This document shows, piece after piece, positions 20,701-34,200 of a stretch of 64,000 nt of DNA. Positions within the stretch are counted from its first letter, which is position 1. The number at the start of each line of letters is the position of its first letter. The stretch covers positions 144,001 through 208,000 of the forward strand of contig BDSL01000087.1 in NCBI GenBank assembly GCA_003116995.1, given 5' to 3'. The notes under the pieces were generated by a model. That model worked only from the letters and a program-made list of their open reading frames with translations, did not search any database and had not been told where the DNA came from. The position numbers and the translations under genes were made by a program. This DNA comes from Yamagishiella unicocca. Lineage: Eukaryota; Chlorophyta; Chlorophyceae; Chlamydomonadales; Volvocaceae.

Positions 20701-23421
20701 GCGGTGCAGATGGGCACTGGGTGACGGACCGACCCTTACATAACCATTGCACCCGCCATCGCACCCGCACCATGGCCTCGCTGGAGGCTGGTGAAATTTC
20801 GCGCCACCCACCTGAGCTGACGTGGCTGCTACGGGCACCGGGTCCGGTTGCGCGATGAGGATGTCGCCCTGCGTGTGCGTGTTAAGGGGGGTGGACGCAG
20901 CGTGGAGAGCAGTGTGGGGTGGAGGCAGCGAACAAGGTGCGGATGCATGGAAGCACGCACGGCTGCGTCATTACTACGTCACGACCCCAGGGGCCAGCTG
21001 CCGCCACCACTGCGAGGGGGGATGGGAGGAGTCCCGGAGGACACCCAGGGCGGGGGCGGGGACCCGCGCGGCGGCATGCAGTGTGGGGGTCCAGCGGCGA
21101 GGGTAGGCAGCCGGTGGGGGGGGGAGCCCGGGGGGTTAGCCGGGGGGGCCCAGCCGGGTGCCTCCGCCCACCTGGAAGTGCGTCGTCTCCCAGCCCCTGA
21201 ACACCAGGGCCGCCCGCCCCAGGTAGTCGGGGTCCGACAGCTCCTCGCCCTCCCGCACCACCAGGGAGCTGTCGTACAGCCGGGCCTCCTCGGTGGCGTC
21301 CTCAAGCAGCGCCCCCGGGGCGGAGTCGCAGCCGAAGAAGTCCCGCACCGCCTGCGGAGGGGGGGGCCAGGGGCCGAGGACAGAGGCAGCAGCGGAGAAG
21401 GTGGCATAAAGACCGGTTACACGATCTAGGGTGGTGGTGGTGCAGGGGCCGGGGAGAGAGGCAGCAGCGGAGGGGGGGGCATAAAGACCGGTTACACGAC
21501 CTAGGGTGGTGGTGGTGCAGGGGCCGGGGACAGAGGCAGCAGCGGAGAAGGTGGCATAAAGACCGGTTACACGACCTAGGGTGGTGGTGGTGCAGGGGCC
21601 GGGGACAGAGGCAGCAGCGGAGGCCGGCGGGTGCTGCGTTATGAGGATGCGGTTGCGCAGTTGTCAGTTGTGGACAAGGCGTCGTACGCACCTGCTTCAC
21701 GTTCGGTGTAGCTAGGAACCTGTTGGTGACGACACCAACCTCCTCTTGGTCGGTGTCGTCCTCCTCCTGCGAGACAATGTAGCCCGGGTACTCGCTGGGG
21801 GCGGCCAGGCCGAAGAAGCCCACCCGCTCCACCCCCTGCGCGGGGATTCGAAGGTTTCAGTTGGGGGGTTTATTTCGGTTGGGGGGGTCAGGCGGGCAAG
21901 GAGCGGGGGGGCATCAGAGAGCGGCGGCGCGCCCCGTGCCGTTCAGGCGGGGAGGAGGGTAGACGCGGGTCGAGAGGGGGTGGGTGGTCGGGGCCGAGTG
22001 TGGTGGCGCCTGAAGGTGCGGTCGAGAGCCTCGGGCGTAGCGTGGATGACAGAGCTTGACCTCGGCGGGGGGGAGGGGGGCTGCCGTTGTGCGGCTAAAT
22101 GGCGGCCGGGGCGGTGCGGGGGTGCGGGACCCACCAGCGCCCGGAACATCTCCCGCATCACCAAGGTGACCAGCGTGGTCTGGTCGTACCGGTCCAGAGC
22201 CTGTCGTACAGGGTGCGGAGGTCCGGACAGGGGCAGGGAAGCTGTCAGTTGCAGCAGCGGGGGCAGTCGGCGGGTGCGTGCGACTCCCGGCTGACCCCGC
22301 GCCCTGACCCCCTGGCGGCAGTCACACGTGTGCTAGAACTCCACCCCAACAACCCCAGCCCCGCAGCGGCGATCACCTGTGGGCAGATGTTGACGGACGA
22401 CATGGTCGGTCGCCCGGTGGCGGTGTCGTACAGGCAGGTCGACGTGGAGGTGTAGCCGCCCGGGGGGCAGAACCGGAAGGAGTCGAGCGCCGTGACGTAC
22501 AGGTACAGGTCCGTGACCTCGCCGGGGCTGCCTGCAGGGCACAAACACACACATACACACACGTCATGTACACACACGCGCGCAGCGCATCACATGAAAG
22601 CACCAGCACCGCGGCTCAGTTCCCCCAGCGCCAGTGAGTGTGGGTGGGTCGTAGGTCCGACCCACATCGTCATCCAGCTGCCGCCAGTGCCACCGGACCC
22701 ATGGGGCACCCAAGCCGCCCACCTGCGACCCCCCCCATCCCGCCCGCCAGGCCGCACCCGCAAAGCTGGTGGCTGCTGCTGCCGACGAGTTCACCACGTG
22801 CTTCTCACTAATGGTGGCCAGGCCGCATGCCTGGAGCACCGGGTCGGGGTCGCGAAAGTCCGGGTAGCAGCGGCGGAGCAGGGAGCCGCCGCCCTGCAGC
22901 AACCGCCGGTCGCCTGGGTCAGCTGCCGCACTGGCCCGTGGGTCGCTTTCATCCTGCAGGTCCCTGGCTGTGTCGTCCAGCAGCAGCAGATGCCGCGACC
23001 CCACGTTGGAGCTCGTGGCTGGGAAATCTGGCGGCTGGGGAGGAGAAGGTGGGCTGGGCGGCTCCGCAGGCGGCAGGAACGGTGGAGGCGGCAGCTGCCG
23101 GTAGTCGCGGCAGACCGGCTCGGACAGCAGCTGGCTGGTCGGCTTCTTGGCCTGGGGTGGGGAATGGGTTTTAGTTCGTCGATGCTCTCCCATTGGTCTG
23201 TGTCACACGTAACCTAACGAACCGAACGTCCCAATGACGGGGTAGGGTATGGGTAACCACCTCGTCTCCCCTCGTTATACCACGGTCCGTCCAAGGTGAC
23301 TCACCAGCACATACTTCTGCAGGGTTTTGTAGGCTGCTGCCACTGTACCACGTAGCATCGAATTTTGGTCTCCGTTCAGGCCATCGGTGCCCTGATACTC
23401 TATGGTGAAGGTTATAGGTGG
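17780..23421 (-). CDS. Leishmanolysin/gametolysin-family (M8) protein with lost zinc site, EGF-like and TM domains (5' end not resolved)
   Basis: Exons in transcript order: 23421-23305, 23151-22758, 22531-22377, 22200-22135, 21835-21692, 21351-21172, 20598-20415, 20299-19599, 19288-19199, 19028-18930, about 18744-18597, about 18419-18313, about 17970-17780; phases agree. M8 landmarks: TDLYLYVTALDSFRFCPPGG, then NICP, the helix that normally holds HExxH, TPNVKQ/AVRDFFGCDS, and LALLQDTTWYDV followed by WGRGGGC. The catalytic helix reads LVMREMFRAL, so both zinc histidines are arginines, and the third-ligand region has no histidine either. The C-terminal half is Cys-rich with an EGF-like module (CYCRPGYGGAACEVD), a Pro-rich linker (SPPPAPPSPPSPPP), one membrane span (ITFGVLLLVLVAALVYGI) and a short basic tail: a type I surface protein. 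Upstream exon(s), presumably with a signal peptide, may lie in 23500-23830 but could not be fixed. Probable role: cell-wall or extracellular-matrix interaction without proteolysis (inference). Confidence 0.8.
20311..20337 (+). repeat. (GGTTG)n run in an intron
   Basis: Five GGTTG units form a G-run array able to make a quadruplex in one strand. It sits in intron 20414-20300 of the M8-like gene. The unit differs from the algal telomere repeat TTTTAGGG. Confidence 0.85.
21366..21627. repeat. 75-bp intronic tandem repeat, about 3.4 copies
   Basis: GACCGGTTAC occurs at 21411, 21486 and 21561, an exact 75-bp period, with GGTGGTGGTGGTGCAGGGGC and CAGAGGCAGCAGCGG in each unit. It lies in intron 21691-21352. 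On the transcribed strand each unit reads TGTAACCGGTCTT. Confidence 0.9.
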
Positions 23422-25272
23422 CTGCGGGCGGGGGAAGCGAGCGATAAGATGGAGACTACCAATCTTCAAGACCTCGCGCATCGTAACTCATTTCCCGCAG
23501 TGGACTATGTCACTCATCGATGAACCCGCCCTTTACCTGCTGCGCAATCGCTATCTGCCACAACAGCACCAGTATAATGCCTGCAGTTCATTGGATGATA
23601 CATGAATGAAAGAACCTTGCGCGGGGAGGCCTCCTTGCCTAGCCTCCAAGATAATTGTCCCCGGAAAATCACACATTTTCCTACCCACCCGAAGCTCGAT
23701 ATCCAACTTGCAACTTTGAAGACAAACAACGTCCCGGAAAGCAACTCGAATGGTGCTGCATTGGAAGCTGGGCGGCTCGCGCCTGGGCCACTTTAGGACC
23801 GCCAAGCAGCTCGGCCGCTGAATTCTAAGCACACGGGTAGTAATTCAAAAAGACTATTTAATATGGTTGGAACATTGCTCACGCCTATGCGTTTCCCGGC
23901 TGGATGCGAACGCTGGCAGAGTAATTACTGTGTGTCAAAGCGGCTCTTGACGCAGCCATACGGTCAATCTTACGCTGTCCAACTGTAATAGAGTACCTTG
24001 GGCAGCGACGTTCACGACAGATGGCATTTTGGCGAAGCACGGGCAGTACGGATGCCGTTTGGTCGCCATGACACAGGTACAATGTTAGAGTGCGTTCACG
24101 TCCCTCCTAATATTGCAGTTATGCTTAACGTGTCCTGGGTGGCGAAAAATGCGCGTTCAAAGGGACGGGCCCTGAGGACGGGCCTTACTTAAGAGCTCGC
24201 TAGCTGTCGCTAGCTATCTAGCCATTTGTGGACTATAGACTGCAGGTTGGAGCAACACCAACACATATGTCCCGTTGGAAAAGGAGCATCAATAAATGGA
24301 GAGCTGACCCACGGCTTCCTTAATCGCAGCATGGGCCCATGCAGTTCCCCGCGCATCAGGTTATCTGTGCCAACGCAGAACATGCCCCAGCAGCGTAGGC
24401 GATCCACTGCGCTACAGAATGTAAGTTCGTCCATGCCCGCATGGTCTGACACATATGCCCGCATGGTCTGGCACGTGACGCCGCCAATGCTCCTACGTCG
24501 AACTGGACGGGGGCGTGTGCTGACCATGTTCATGTAGCCCAGCTCACTTCCCGTCTGGTACCGCGATCAGCTCCAACGCCATTCTCCTTTCACCAGCTTC
24601 CCGGGCAGTGAGCTTGGACGATCCCATGCCCGAATGGGTGCTGGAGTCCCCTGTCCAGCCTTGGTGGACATTGTCATGTGTGCTTTAGGTACGGTATGGT
24701 TACATTCGGAGCGATGCCGATTGCCATGGCAACCCACAGCAGTCGCGGTGAGGGCTGTCCCAAAATGTATGTTGCGGAAGATCCGGATTCATGGTGGGTG
24801 CAGGCGGCAAACTCCTGACACAGTGGTCTCCCCTACAGTCCTTGCCGTACCGACAACTAGGGCACGCAGCAGCAGCCTCGTCCACACGCGGCCTCAGACA
24901 ACAGCCCGCCCCATACAGCCACAGGCACTGGTCGGATGCATCGTCCGCACTCCTCCGCTTAGGCAATTCACGCGCAACAGACATGAACCGCGATGCAGCG
25001 GGCAAGTGCGCAGACACGCCACGCAGCACACACTCCAATTAAAGACAAGCACCGGCAGCGGAACGATGGTGGCGTTAAGATACCCCTCATCACAGGGCAC
25101 GACTTGCGACCTTGCCTGGCCGGCCTAACGGCCTCGCCGGTGCGCGTGGCCTGCCCAGATCCTACGAAGGGCGCGCAATGCGGCCGAGCCACATGCCGCC
25201 ATGCTAGCCATCCTGCGCAGTGCTTCCTGCTTAGCTACAACCCCCGCGCATGGACACCCGGCAGCCGCGAGC
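23422..25272. other. Spacer between the M8-like 5' region and the SMC1 3' end
   Basis: 23500-23830 (minus) has open frames and a possible donor near 23535 that could be the missing 5' exon of the M8-like gene. 24210-24537 is open on both strands for over 100 codons without a recognisable domain. TTACA at 24700-24704 is a candidate distal TGTAA signal for SMC1. Confidence 0.45.
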
Positions 25273-28200
25273 CTAAACATCGGGCTGCGGCTCCTCAAAT
25301 CGCGACAGGTCGAAGGTGAAGGTCTTGCTGCAGCCCATGTCCAGGTCGCGGCACACACCGACCAGCGAGTCGGCCTTCTCGTAGAAGATGTCCTGATGGC
25401 GGGGCGGTTGGGGAGGGCGCGAGAAGACCCGGTTACATGACATAGGAAACGGGTTGCTTGGAGAAGGGGCAGGAGCCAGGAAGGCAGCAGCGCCGTTGCA
25501 CGCAAGCACAGGGTGGGGGTTGCAAGGAAGACCCGTATACGCGAGAAAAACCGTTCAGAACAGACACAGGGTCGGGGGAGCCGTAGAGCGCCGTCGCCTG
25601 TCGCAGCGACGTCTCGAGCAAACGAGCAGGTGTCACCACAAGCCAGTTCCTTGACGGGGTGCCGCATGGCGTGTTTCAGATGGGCTTGCCTAGGGCATGG
25701 CGCAGGACGCTCGCACCCGCACCCGCGCCTCCTCCTCCTGTGTGATGCGAGGCCTGACCCACCTTGAGGCTGATGACGATGGACTGGAAGCCCTGCGGGG
25801 ACTCGTCCTCGACCTCATCCAGCGCACTCGGGCGCGTGCGGCGGCGGATGTAGTGCGCCACTCGCGCCACGTTGGTGGCGTCCAGCGCCGCATCCACCTC
25901 GTCCAGCACGAAGAAGGGGGACGGCCGGAAGCTGTGGATGGCGAACAGCAGCGCCAGTGCCGCCACGGTCTTCTCACCTCCTGCGGGTCGGGGTTGAGTT
26001 GCACGTGACCAAGTGCCCGGTGTACGTCAGTACGCTGCTTCAAGCTTGGCTTCACTGGCCCCACCGGTGATACCTCCTCGGAGCACGGAAGCTCCCTCCC
26101 TGACTGCACCTCACTCCTTGCTTAGGTTGTAAAGTCTTCTCCATGTGTCGACCCCCCGGATTTCCTCTCGCTCCCTACGTCGGCCGCTCCCGCTCTCGCT
26201 GCACCTCACCGCTGAGTTGCTCCATGTCCCTGAAGCGTTTCGCGGGAGGTATGGCGGTGTACTTGATGCCGCCGGCGTACGGCTCCTCCTCGTTCTCCAG
26301 GTGCAGGTAAGCCTGGCCACCGAGCGGGTGCGTCGAGCTGCGGGTGAGGTCCTTGTAGATAGCGCTGATCTGCACAGGGAGGGGTCCGGGTGGAGGAGGG
26401 GTGAGTACGGCATGGATCCAGAGCTTTTTCAGCAGCCGATTCATGGCGCCAGGCCTTCAGCAGCGAGCCAACGGCGCCATCGGAAAGAGGCCCTATCGGC
26501 GCAGCACCGATATCGCACCTGTTCTGATATGTGCTTGAAGGCCGTCGTGAATAGGTTGTGCCGCTGTGCGCGCACTTTGTTGAACTCCTCCGTGAAAGCT
26601 GCGGACTCGGCCTGAGCCGCATGCAGGGCGGTAACCTGGCGAGATGGGGGAGCCCAGGACGGGGTTGGTCTTAGCCGTGTGCCTGTCCCCAAATCCGTGT
26701 GCGTTGCGCAGGGCGGGCGGCGCCAGCCCCAAGCGCACAGCCCCCCCACACCCCCATGCAGCTCACCTGCTCCTTCTCCCGATCCTTGATGGCTCCATAC
26801 TGCTCCACTGCTCGCATGTTGGGTGCCGCCTTGTCCAGCTCTGCCTGCAAGGCTGCTATGCGACCCTGCAACTCGCTGGAAACCCGCTCGCGCTCGCGGG
26901 CCGTCTCTGCCGCCAGCTGCTGCCTGCGGTTTGTGGCCCACGGGTTGTGCTGAGGCTCCGGCCGGGCCACACCTCCATAACGCTCCGTAACTTAGGCGTC
27001 TGCCATGAGGTCCTGGCTGGCCTCACATGACCTCGCATGCCCCCTTCCCAACACGCGGACCGCCTTCTCCTCACCTGCTCAGCCGCGAAGTGTCGAGCAG
27101 GTCAGCCAGACCGGACATGGTGGCAGCCAGTGCCGCCGTCTGCGAAGCGCCCTCGCCGCCGGAAGCTGTCTCGCCGGGCTCTCCGCCCTCGGCGCCCGCA
27201 ATGCCCGCCACCAGCTCGTCCAAGTCAACGTACATTGGGCCCTCCTCATCCATGACCTCGTCTTCGTCATCCTCCTCGGCACCAACGCGCCTCTTGGGCA
27301 ATTTGACCTGTCCGTCGGATAGTCGGTTGGCCACACCGCGCGATGCTCAACGCGCTTGTGGACGCAGCATGAAGGCGCCGACACGTGACACCCCCCTCAC
27401 CGTCCTCGCCTTGCTCCTCCAGGGATCCAGATTTCAGTTACCACACCACTTGCTCCTCTACCTACTGAGGCTAGGTGATGTCGCGCACCCTGAAAGCCCT
27501 ACGCCCCACGCTACCAGTACTAGGGGCATCACCACCTCCGGCCCCGCCCACCTGGTCCAGCCGGGCTGTGTTCACAATGTCCAGCATGCGCGTGGCGCGC
27601 TCCTCCACTGCCATGCCCGCCGCGTTGGCTCCGCGGCGGAGCTCGGCGGAGCGCTTCCCCAGGTCGGCGGCAGTGCGCTGCAGGTCCGAGATCTGTTCCT
27701 CCACATCCGCCACCTGACCACCCGAAGCGCAGGGACGACACGAAGAGGTTTAGGCTTATAAGGGTTATAGGGCCAGCGGTCGGCACGGCGCACACAGGAA
27801 CCCCGCCGGCTGCAACACGCAACGAAGCACACCGCGACGCAAGGGCTAATCCGGTCACCTGAACACCTCTCTGGACCGCAGCGCACCCTCACCTGCTTTC
27901 GAAGCGCGTCCATCTTCTCCGTCAGCTCCTTCACCTCGCCATCCACGGCAGCCGTGACCGCCTGGGTCGCCGCCACCTCCTTCTCCAGCACCGCCTGCCG
28001 GGCGAAGTTCTCCGCCAGCTCGTCCGCCGCGTCCTTGGCGCTGGAGCGCTGCTTGTCCAGCAGTGACCTCTCGTAGTCGAGTTGCGACTGCGTGCGAGTG
28101 CGCTGCAAAAAGCATAACGGAAGCGAACGAGATGTCGCGTGTGATAAAGATAACTCATGTCGTTGACATGCGGAGGTGCCAAGCTGGTTGGCAGGGAGCG

Positions 28201-31200
28201 GCAAATGAGCACAAGCGCACGTCGGTGCGCATGTCGGGCCCGTACACACCTTTTGGGTCAGCTCCCGGCGGCGTTCCTGCACACTTGCTTCGAAGCTGGC
28301 GTGCCGCTCCTCCCACTCGCGGATGGACGACACTCCGGCCCTCCGGGAGAAGTCCGCCATGATGCGGTCCGTGACGGCGTTGATGCTGTCGGTCAGGCGC
28401 TGACGATGACAACACAAGCCGGGTGAGGCGGGCGGCCATTCATATTTGGGGTAGGGCTTGGGCTTTGCGCGGGTGAGAATGGTGCACGAGGCTCCTCAGG
28501 GCTTTTCATACGTCTTTTCATACGATCTCTCAAAGGCTACTACACCCAGAAGGGCTTCATATCCGCACCTGTATCTTCTGCGTCCTCGCCTCCATGCGCG
28601 TCTGGAGCTCGTTGATCTGCGGCTCCTTGCGCGCCGCCTCGGCCTCGGCGCGTTTGGCTTGGGCGACCAGGGCGACCACCTTGCCCCCGGACTCCTACGC
28701 GCACCGTGCCCAGCACAACGACGGCAGCCCCTTGACGCAAGGCATGAGCAGTGACAGTGAACCTGGTAACATCGGAGTGAGGAAGAACCCCGAAATCCCA
28801 CTAGACACTGCCCTTTCACCGCCGCCGCATTCATCTTAGTGACACCCAGGGCCTCTCAGCTGCCCCGCAGACGCTCTTATCCCCCAGCAACACGTGATGC
28901 CCCTCCCCCGCCCTTTTTGACCCCACACATAATATGACGATTGCCGCACCTTGGCGTCCGCCTCGGCGTACTTGATCTTGCTGCTGAGCGCCCCAATCTC
29001 CGAATTGAGCGCATGCTCCTGCTCCGTTAGCGCGCGGGCCGTGGGCAGCTCTGCCAGGCGCGCCAGGACGCCTTCGAGCTCCGTCCGCAGGCGCTGCACC
29101 TCGCCCTCGTCCCAGCGGGCACCCCGCGCATCGGGTGGCGCGCTGCCGCCTGGACGAGCGCCGCAACAACATTCCGCAAACATTTAATAAGCAACTTTCG
29201 ACGAGTGCCGCACCCCCGGAACCCTTGGCCACGCGTCTCAAAGAGGTCGAAGGAGCAAACCGAACCGTTCTTGGCGCCGTGCAGGAAGGGTTTAACGTTC
29301 CCGGTTAAACTTCGGGAAGGGTCAAAGGAGCGCCCAGTAGCTTGCAACCGTGCTCCCGCGGACCCGACACATTTGTGGATCCTGTGATCTGACCCCGCAC
29401 TGCTTACCAGTCATGGTGCCGCGCTTTGTGATGAGCGTGCCCTGCACAGTGACCACCTTGAGCCGCTGACCGCCGAACGCCAGCTGCCGCGACCCGTCCT
29501 CGTCCTCGCAGATAATGGTGTCCCTGCGTAGTAGCAGTAGCAGGTACATACGTCTAATACGTTGGTTGAAACCCTGACCCAGTTGGCAATCTCGGTGACA
29601 AGCAGGCAGCATACAAATTGTTTCCACTCTGCAACGCACCCGAGCGCGTACTGGAAGGCTCGCTCCATGCGGCGGTCGGGGATGTCCAGCAGATCTATCG
29701 CCAGCTTTGCCCCATGACCCAGCTGCCGCAGCCGCTCGTTGACGGGCTTGACCTGCAGATTTGAAGCATAACGACGGACCATGTGCTCATGTACCTCGCG
29801 GCATGTGCCCAAGCCATTAGCATCAACCTCCAACTCCCACCTTGAGGAAGTCCAGCGGAAGGAAGTTCATCTGCGGCTTCTTCTCGTCGCGCAACACCTG
29901 AAAAAGGCGGCACAAGTGGCATGATGGGACCCATGTCAAGGTGGCGGCCACGTTGCGCTGCCGCAGGTGGCCAGCGCCTACAAGCCAGCCCCCGCCGCCA
30001 ACCCCCGAGCAGCATGGCAAGTCCCCGGCCAGTCGAACCGGGATCATCGGAACCCCATGGCAACGCTGCAGCTCGAGCTGGCACAAGTTGACAGGCAGTC
30101 GCAGCTCCTGGCATCAAGCGCACCTGGATGCACTGCTTGGCCGTGGCCTCGTTGTTGACCACCACGCTGTCCAGGTCCCGCTGCATGGCTACGGACAGAG
30201 CCAGCTGGAAGCGGCTCTGGATGGGCTTGGCCAGCGACACCAGCTTCCCGTACACCGCACCTGAGGATGGAAAAGAGGTACCTGGTGTTGTAAGCACACG
30301 GCACGCAACTGGCGCAATTCCTTGTCATACGTGTCCGACGCGATCCAGAGTAACTTTTAGGCTCGTCCAAGGGTCCCGTCGTAAACCTGTGTGTGCACAC
30401 AGCAAAACATCCAAACGCACCGGACAGCCACCAACAACCAACCCTACCCGAGAAGCGCTGCTTGAGACGCTCCGTCATCTCCGCAATGTCCCTGTCGCGG
30501 CGGCTCTGGTTCCGGTCCAACCGAATGTTCTCGAGCGACGTCTCGAGCTGCTCCTGGCGCATGGTAAGACTCGACCGCTGAGAGCTGCAGTCGGGCGAAT
30601 GAACGCAAGCAGTGAGTCCGTCAGCGAGGAGAGAGCGCATGAGGGACATTGTTCAACAGATACGCACGACCCGGATATCGACCACGCTTCCAAACCGTCC
30701 TGCAGCGCCTGGAGATCCACAGAAGCGTATGATACACGCTGGCCCTTAGCGCCATGCTGCAACTCACTTGGTGCGCGTGCGCTCCTCCTGCAGGCGCTGT
30801 CGCGCCTTCTGCTTGTCCGCCAGTGATCGCCTGTGAGTGCAGCACGGAAGGAACAAAGCAGTTTGCAAGCGACTCACTCACCCAGGAATGAACCCAGTGG
30901 ACCATGAGGCGCTCACTACGTCCGCGTCACGTACACCTTAGCTACGGCCAACAGCAGGTGCTCATTGCTGCAGCCGCTTTCGTAAGGGGAGCGCAACCGA
31001 AACCTGTGACCTAAAAGCGCCCCGCGCCTTGGTTTCCTCGACCCCACGCACGGATGGACTCAACGACGCAATGCGGACAACGCTATGCCGAAACTCAACG
31101 ACGCAATGCGGCAACGCTATGCCGAAGTGTGCGCCGCCGCTTACCTGGCCTCTTCCAGGTCAGATTGGCAGGACTCGCTTTTTTGTGTGACCTCGTCGAC

Positions 31201-34200
31201 CTGCGCCTGCAGCTGAGCGGCACGGCTGCGCAGCTGTTCGACTTGCGTTCGCAGCTGGGCCAGCTGTTCGCGGTCGCCCTAGATCACAGGCGAGCACACA
31301 GCGGTGATTTCGGGGGGATTAGGACGGGAGCTCACAGCGTGCAAGCCGCCTCCACCACGGCGTCCTCGGCGTTCCTGGCAGGGATCTGATGGGGGGTCGG
31401 GTTCCCGGTAGGGTTCTGATGCTTCTACCGTAACAGTCATGGCAGACTTGCCGCGGGCGCACCGTACCTCGTGCTCCGCCTCCAGGGTTTTGCGCTCGCT
31501 GGCCTGCCTCGTTGACTCTGTTCCCACCTTGACCTGGGGGACGAAGCGGCAGGCAGACAGACGGCTTATAGTAGTCCATCAGCTGCCCCCACACAGCGAC
31601 GTGCCGACCTCCCAATCCACCCGCGGCGTGTGGCCCCTACCTTGAGCTTTGCATACTCCTCCTGCATGGCGCGGCTGTCCAGCGCGTTGTTCTGGTTGTG
31701 AGCGGCGTAGTGCGCTTCCACCTCCTCCTGGAGCGCTGCCTCACCTGTGGGGCGACAACCAACGTATGCGCTCGTTACATCACGGAACCAGCACAACCCC
31801 TTTATCGGTACTTCCCACCAGCACAATACCCTCTCACACGCGACAGCTTCCATTGAATCCCTCGGCTTGAATCCTAGATGGCCACGGTTCAGCGATACCG
31901 TAATGGCATTCCCGTAGCGCAGGAGCGTGGCGCCTGTCGTTGTTTAGTACGCTAGAAACGGCGCGCACGAAATGATACTTTGTTACCTTCCTCCACTTCC
32001 TGCAGGTCTTCCTCCAGTTTCTTTATCTTGCGCTCCTGTTCGCCTGCCTGCTTGTCCTTGTCCGCCACCGCCTTCTGTCCCGCCCGGATGCTGCGCACCA
32101 GCCGACCCAGCTCCTCCTTGGCCTTTAGCAGCGCAGGGCTCTGAGGGTGGCAAGGCGGGGCAGAGCTGTGGGCAGCACTAGGGCACCTCTTCGAATGGCT
32201 CCACGACAATGCAGTCGATGCATCTGACACTTGAGAACCCATCAGCCCGTACCATTGTCCATGAGCCTCATGCAGGGGACCACCTTCCCTTACGCGGATT
32301 CCATACTCCCCGATCAGGGCCGCAATAGCGCCCCCTCTTTAAGCAGCTATTGCGCCCACCATGTTGAGCTCAGCCTGCCTCTCGAAGGCTGCGACGTACC
32401 TTCTTGTCCTTGTCCTGCTGCAGCTTTTTCATCTTCTTTTCTAGTAAGGCGATCTCCTTTTTATAACCCGCGGCTGTACGACGGAGAGCGTCCACCTGTA
32501 CGGGTGCGAACCGTTGATAAGTACGGCGTCGCATTATGAGAAGCGTTCGCGCACGTGTACCATTTTTGTCAGCTGGAAGAGCCTAAGCCCCTTCGAGAGC
32601 CCAGCTATACCCTACACCTGCGGGCGCCTCCCAACCATCTGGTTCGCCTTTCCATCCTTGTAATCGCCGGTATCAATCCTACAACTGTACATAATTGAAA
32701 CCCCTTCATCAAGAAATCATACCTTGGAGTCGTGGTCGTGAGTTTTGTTCTGCATGCCATCAAGAAGCATGGGAGTATGCATACACGACGTCAACGTTGG
32801 ACGGCACAACAACCAACTTTACTGACGCCAACAGCATCGACGAGAAAAAGCGTGTCTGAACCATTTGAGTCCACAGCATGACATCTCATGCCCAGCTAAA
32901 GGAGGAACTTATCAAGCTACTTGCTATGGAACCAACCCCTGCTTGCCAGCCGTTGCACCCCACGCAACCCCTTACCTGCAACGCTGCTAGCGCCTCCTCC
33001 GCCTGTCGCTGGTCCCCCATCGCCTCGGCCAAGCTGCGGCCTTCCACCGCCAGTTGCCAAACAGCCAAATCCGATTTCAGAGCGCGCTGTCAAGGGGGGT
33101 ATCATGAGCGGTTGTGAGTGTGTGCGGCCTTTGGAGATTCCCAACACACAGCATACCGTTATGTTGGTGTAATGCACTTTTCCAAGGACTGAATCACACG
33201 GATTCCTTGACCAGTTTGACAATTGCGCGATTTCCCAATTCCGCCGGCAGGCACTGGGTCAGGTTGGCGCCAAGGCTCTCGCTCATTTGACCCTCTTACC
33301 AGCTCCTCCAATCCTTTGGCATGCTTCTCTGCGTCTTCCTTCTCGCGCTTCTTGGCTTTTACCTCCGCCAGGACCTGTTTGCGCTTGGTGAAGAGCAGGC
33401 TGACCTACGCGGCGGTACGGCTACGTGTGCTCAGCAGAAAATATCGACATTCCAGCTAATGGGTTGCACGACGACAGCCCACCTTTTCCTCGGCCTGGCT
33501 CTTGGTCTGCACCAACTCCTCAAAGCGTGTCTTTAATGGTTCGCTGCCGCTTATCTGCTCAAACAGCGTGGTCAGGCCCTGCGGGCTCTTTGCGGCGACA
33601 GCCTCGATGTCACCCTGGAATGGAGGAATGGAGATCATATGGTGGTATTGATTCGTGGCATCGGAGATTTTCAGTGCGATACCGCATCGCAAATAGCACG
33701 CCAATTACCTGGGCATGCGCACGGGACCCATGGGTCGGCCTGAAGGCATTGTAACCAGCCTTCGTTTTCTACCCCTGGCGCATCAACCACCGCGAGGAAG
33801 TCCTTGTTGTTACCCTGTACACGCTATCCTTCACTATACCGACACGCATATGGATATTCCTTCTAAGGGTCAAGTTGCGCATCAAGACCAGATAATAGCC
33901 AAGAACTGCTGCAAGGCCCACCTCCCCACCTGTTATGGGCGACCCACATGACACGCCGAGACCACGCCGAGACCCACCTGGAAAACCAAGAAATTGCGGA
34001 CCTTGACCAGGATGCCCAATGAGCCCAGCTTGCTGCTGTATGCCTCCCAAGACACGGTACGATCATTGATTCGGTACTCGCTCTTGAAAGAGGAGTCGGG
34101 GTCTGAGCTGGTAGGCACAATAACGCGGGAAAAGTGCAGTTCCCGCTCTACAGGAGTCCCGCCGTCCGCAGTCGCCTCCTGCAGGACGACCCGCTTGTTT

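Noticed and set aside
24210..24537. Overlapping open frames of 103-107 codons on both strands
   Set aside because: Neither shows a family motif or exon partners; mutual openness suggests chance.
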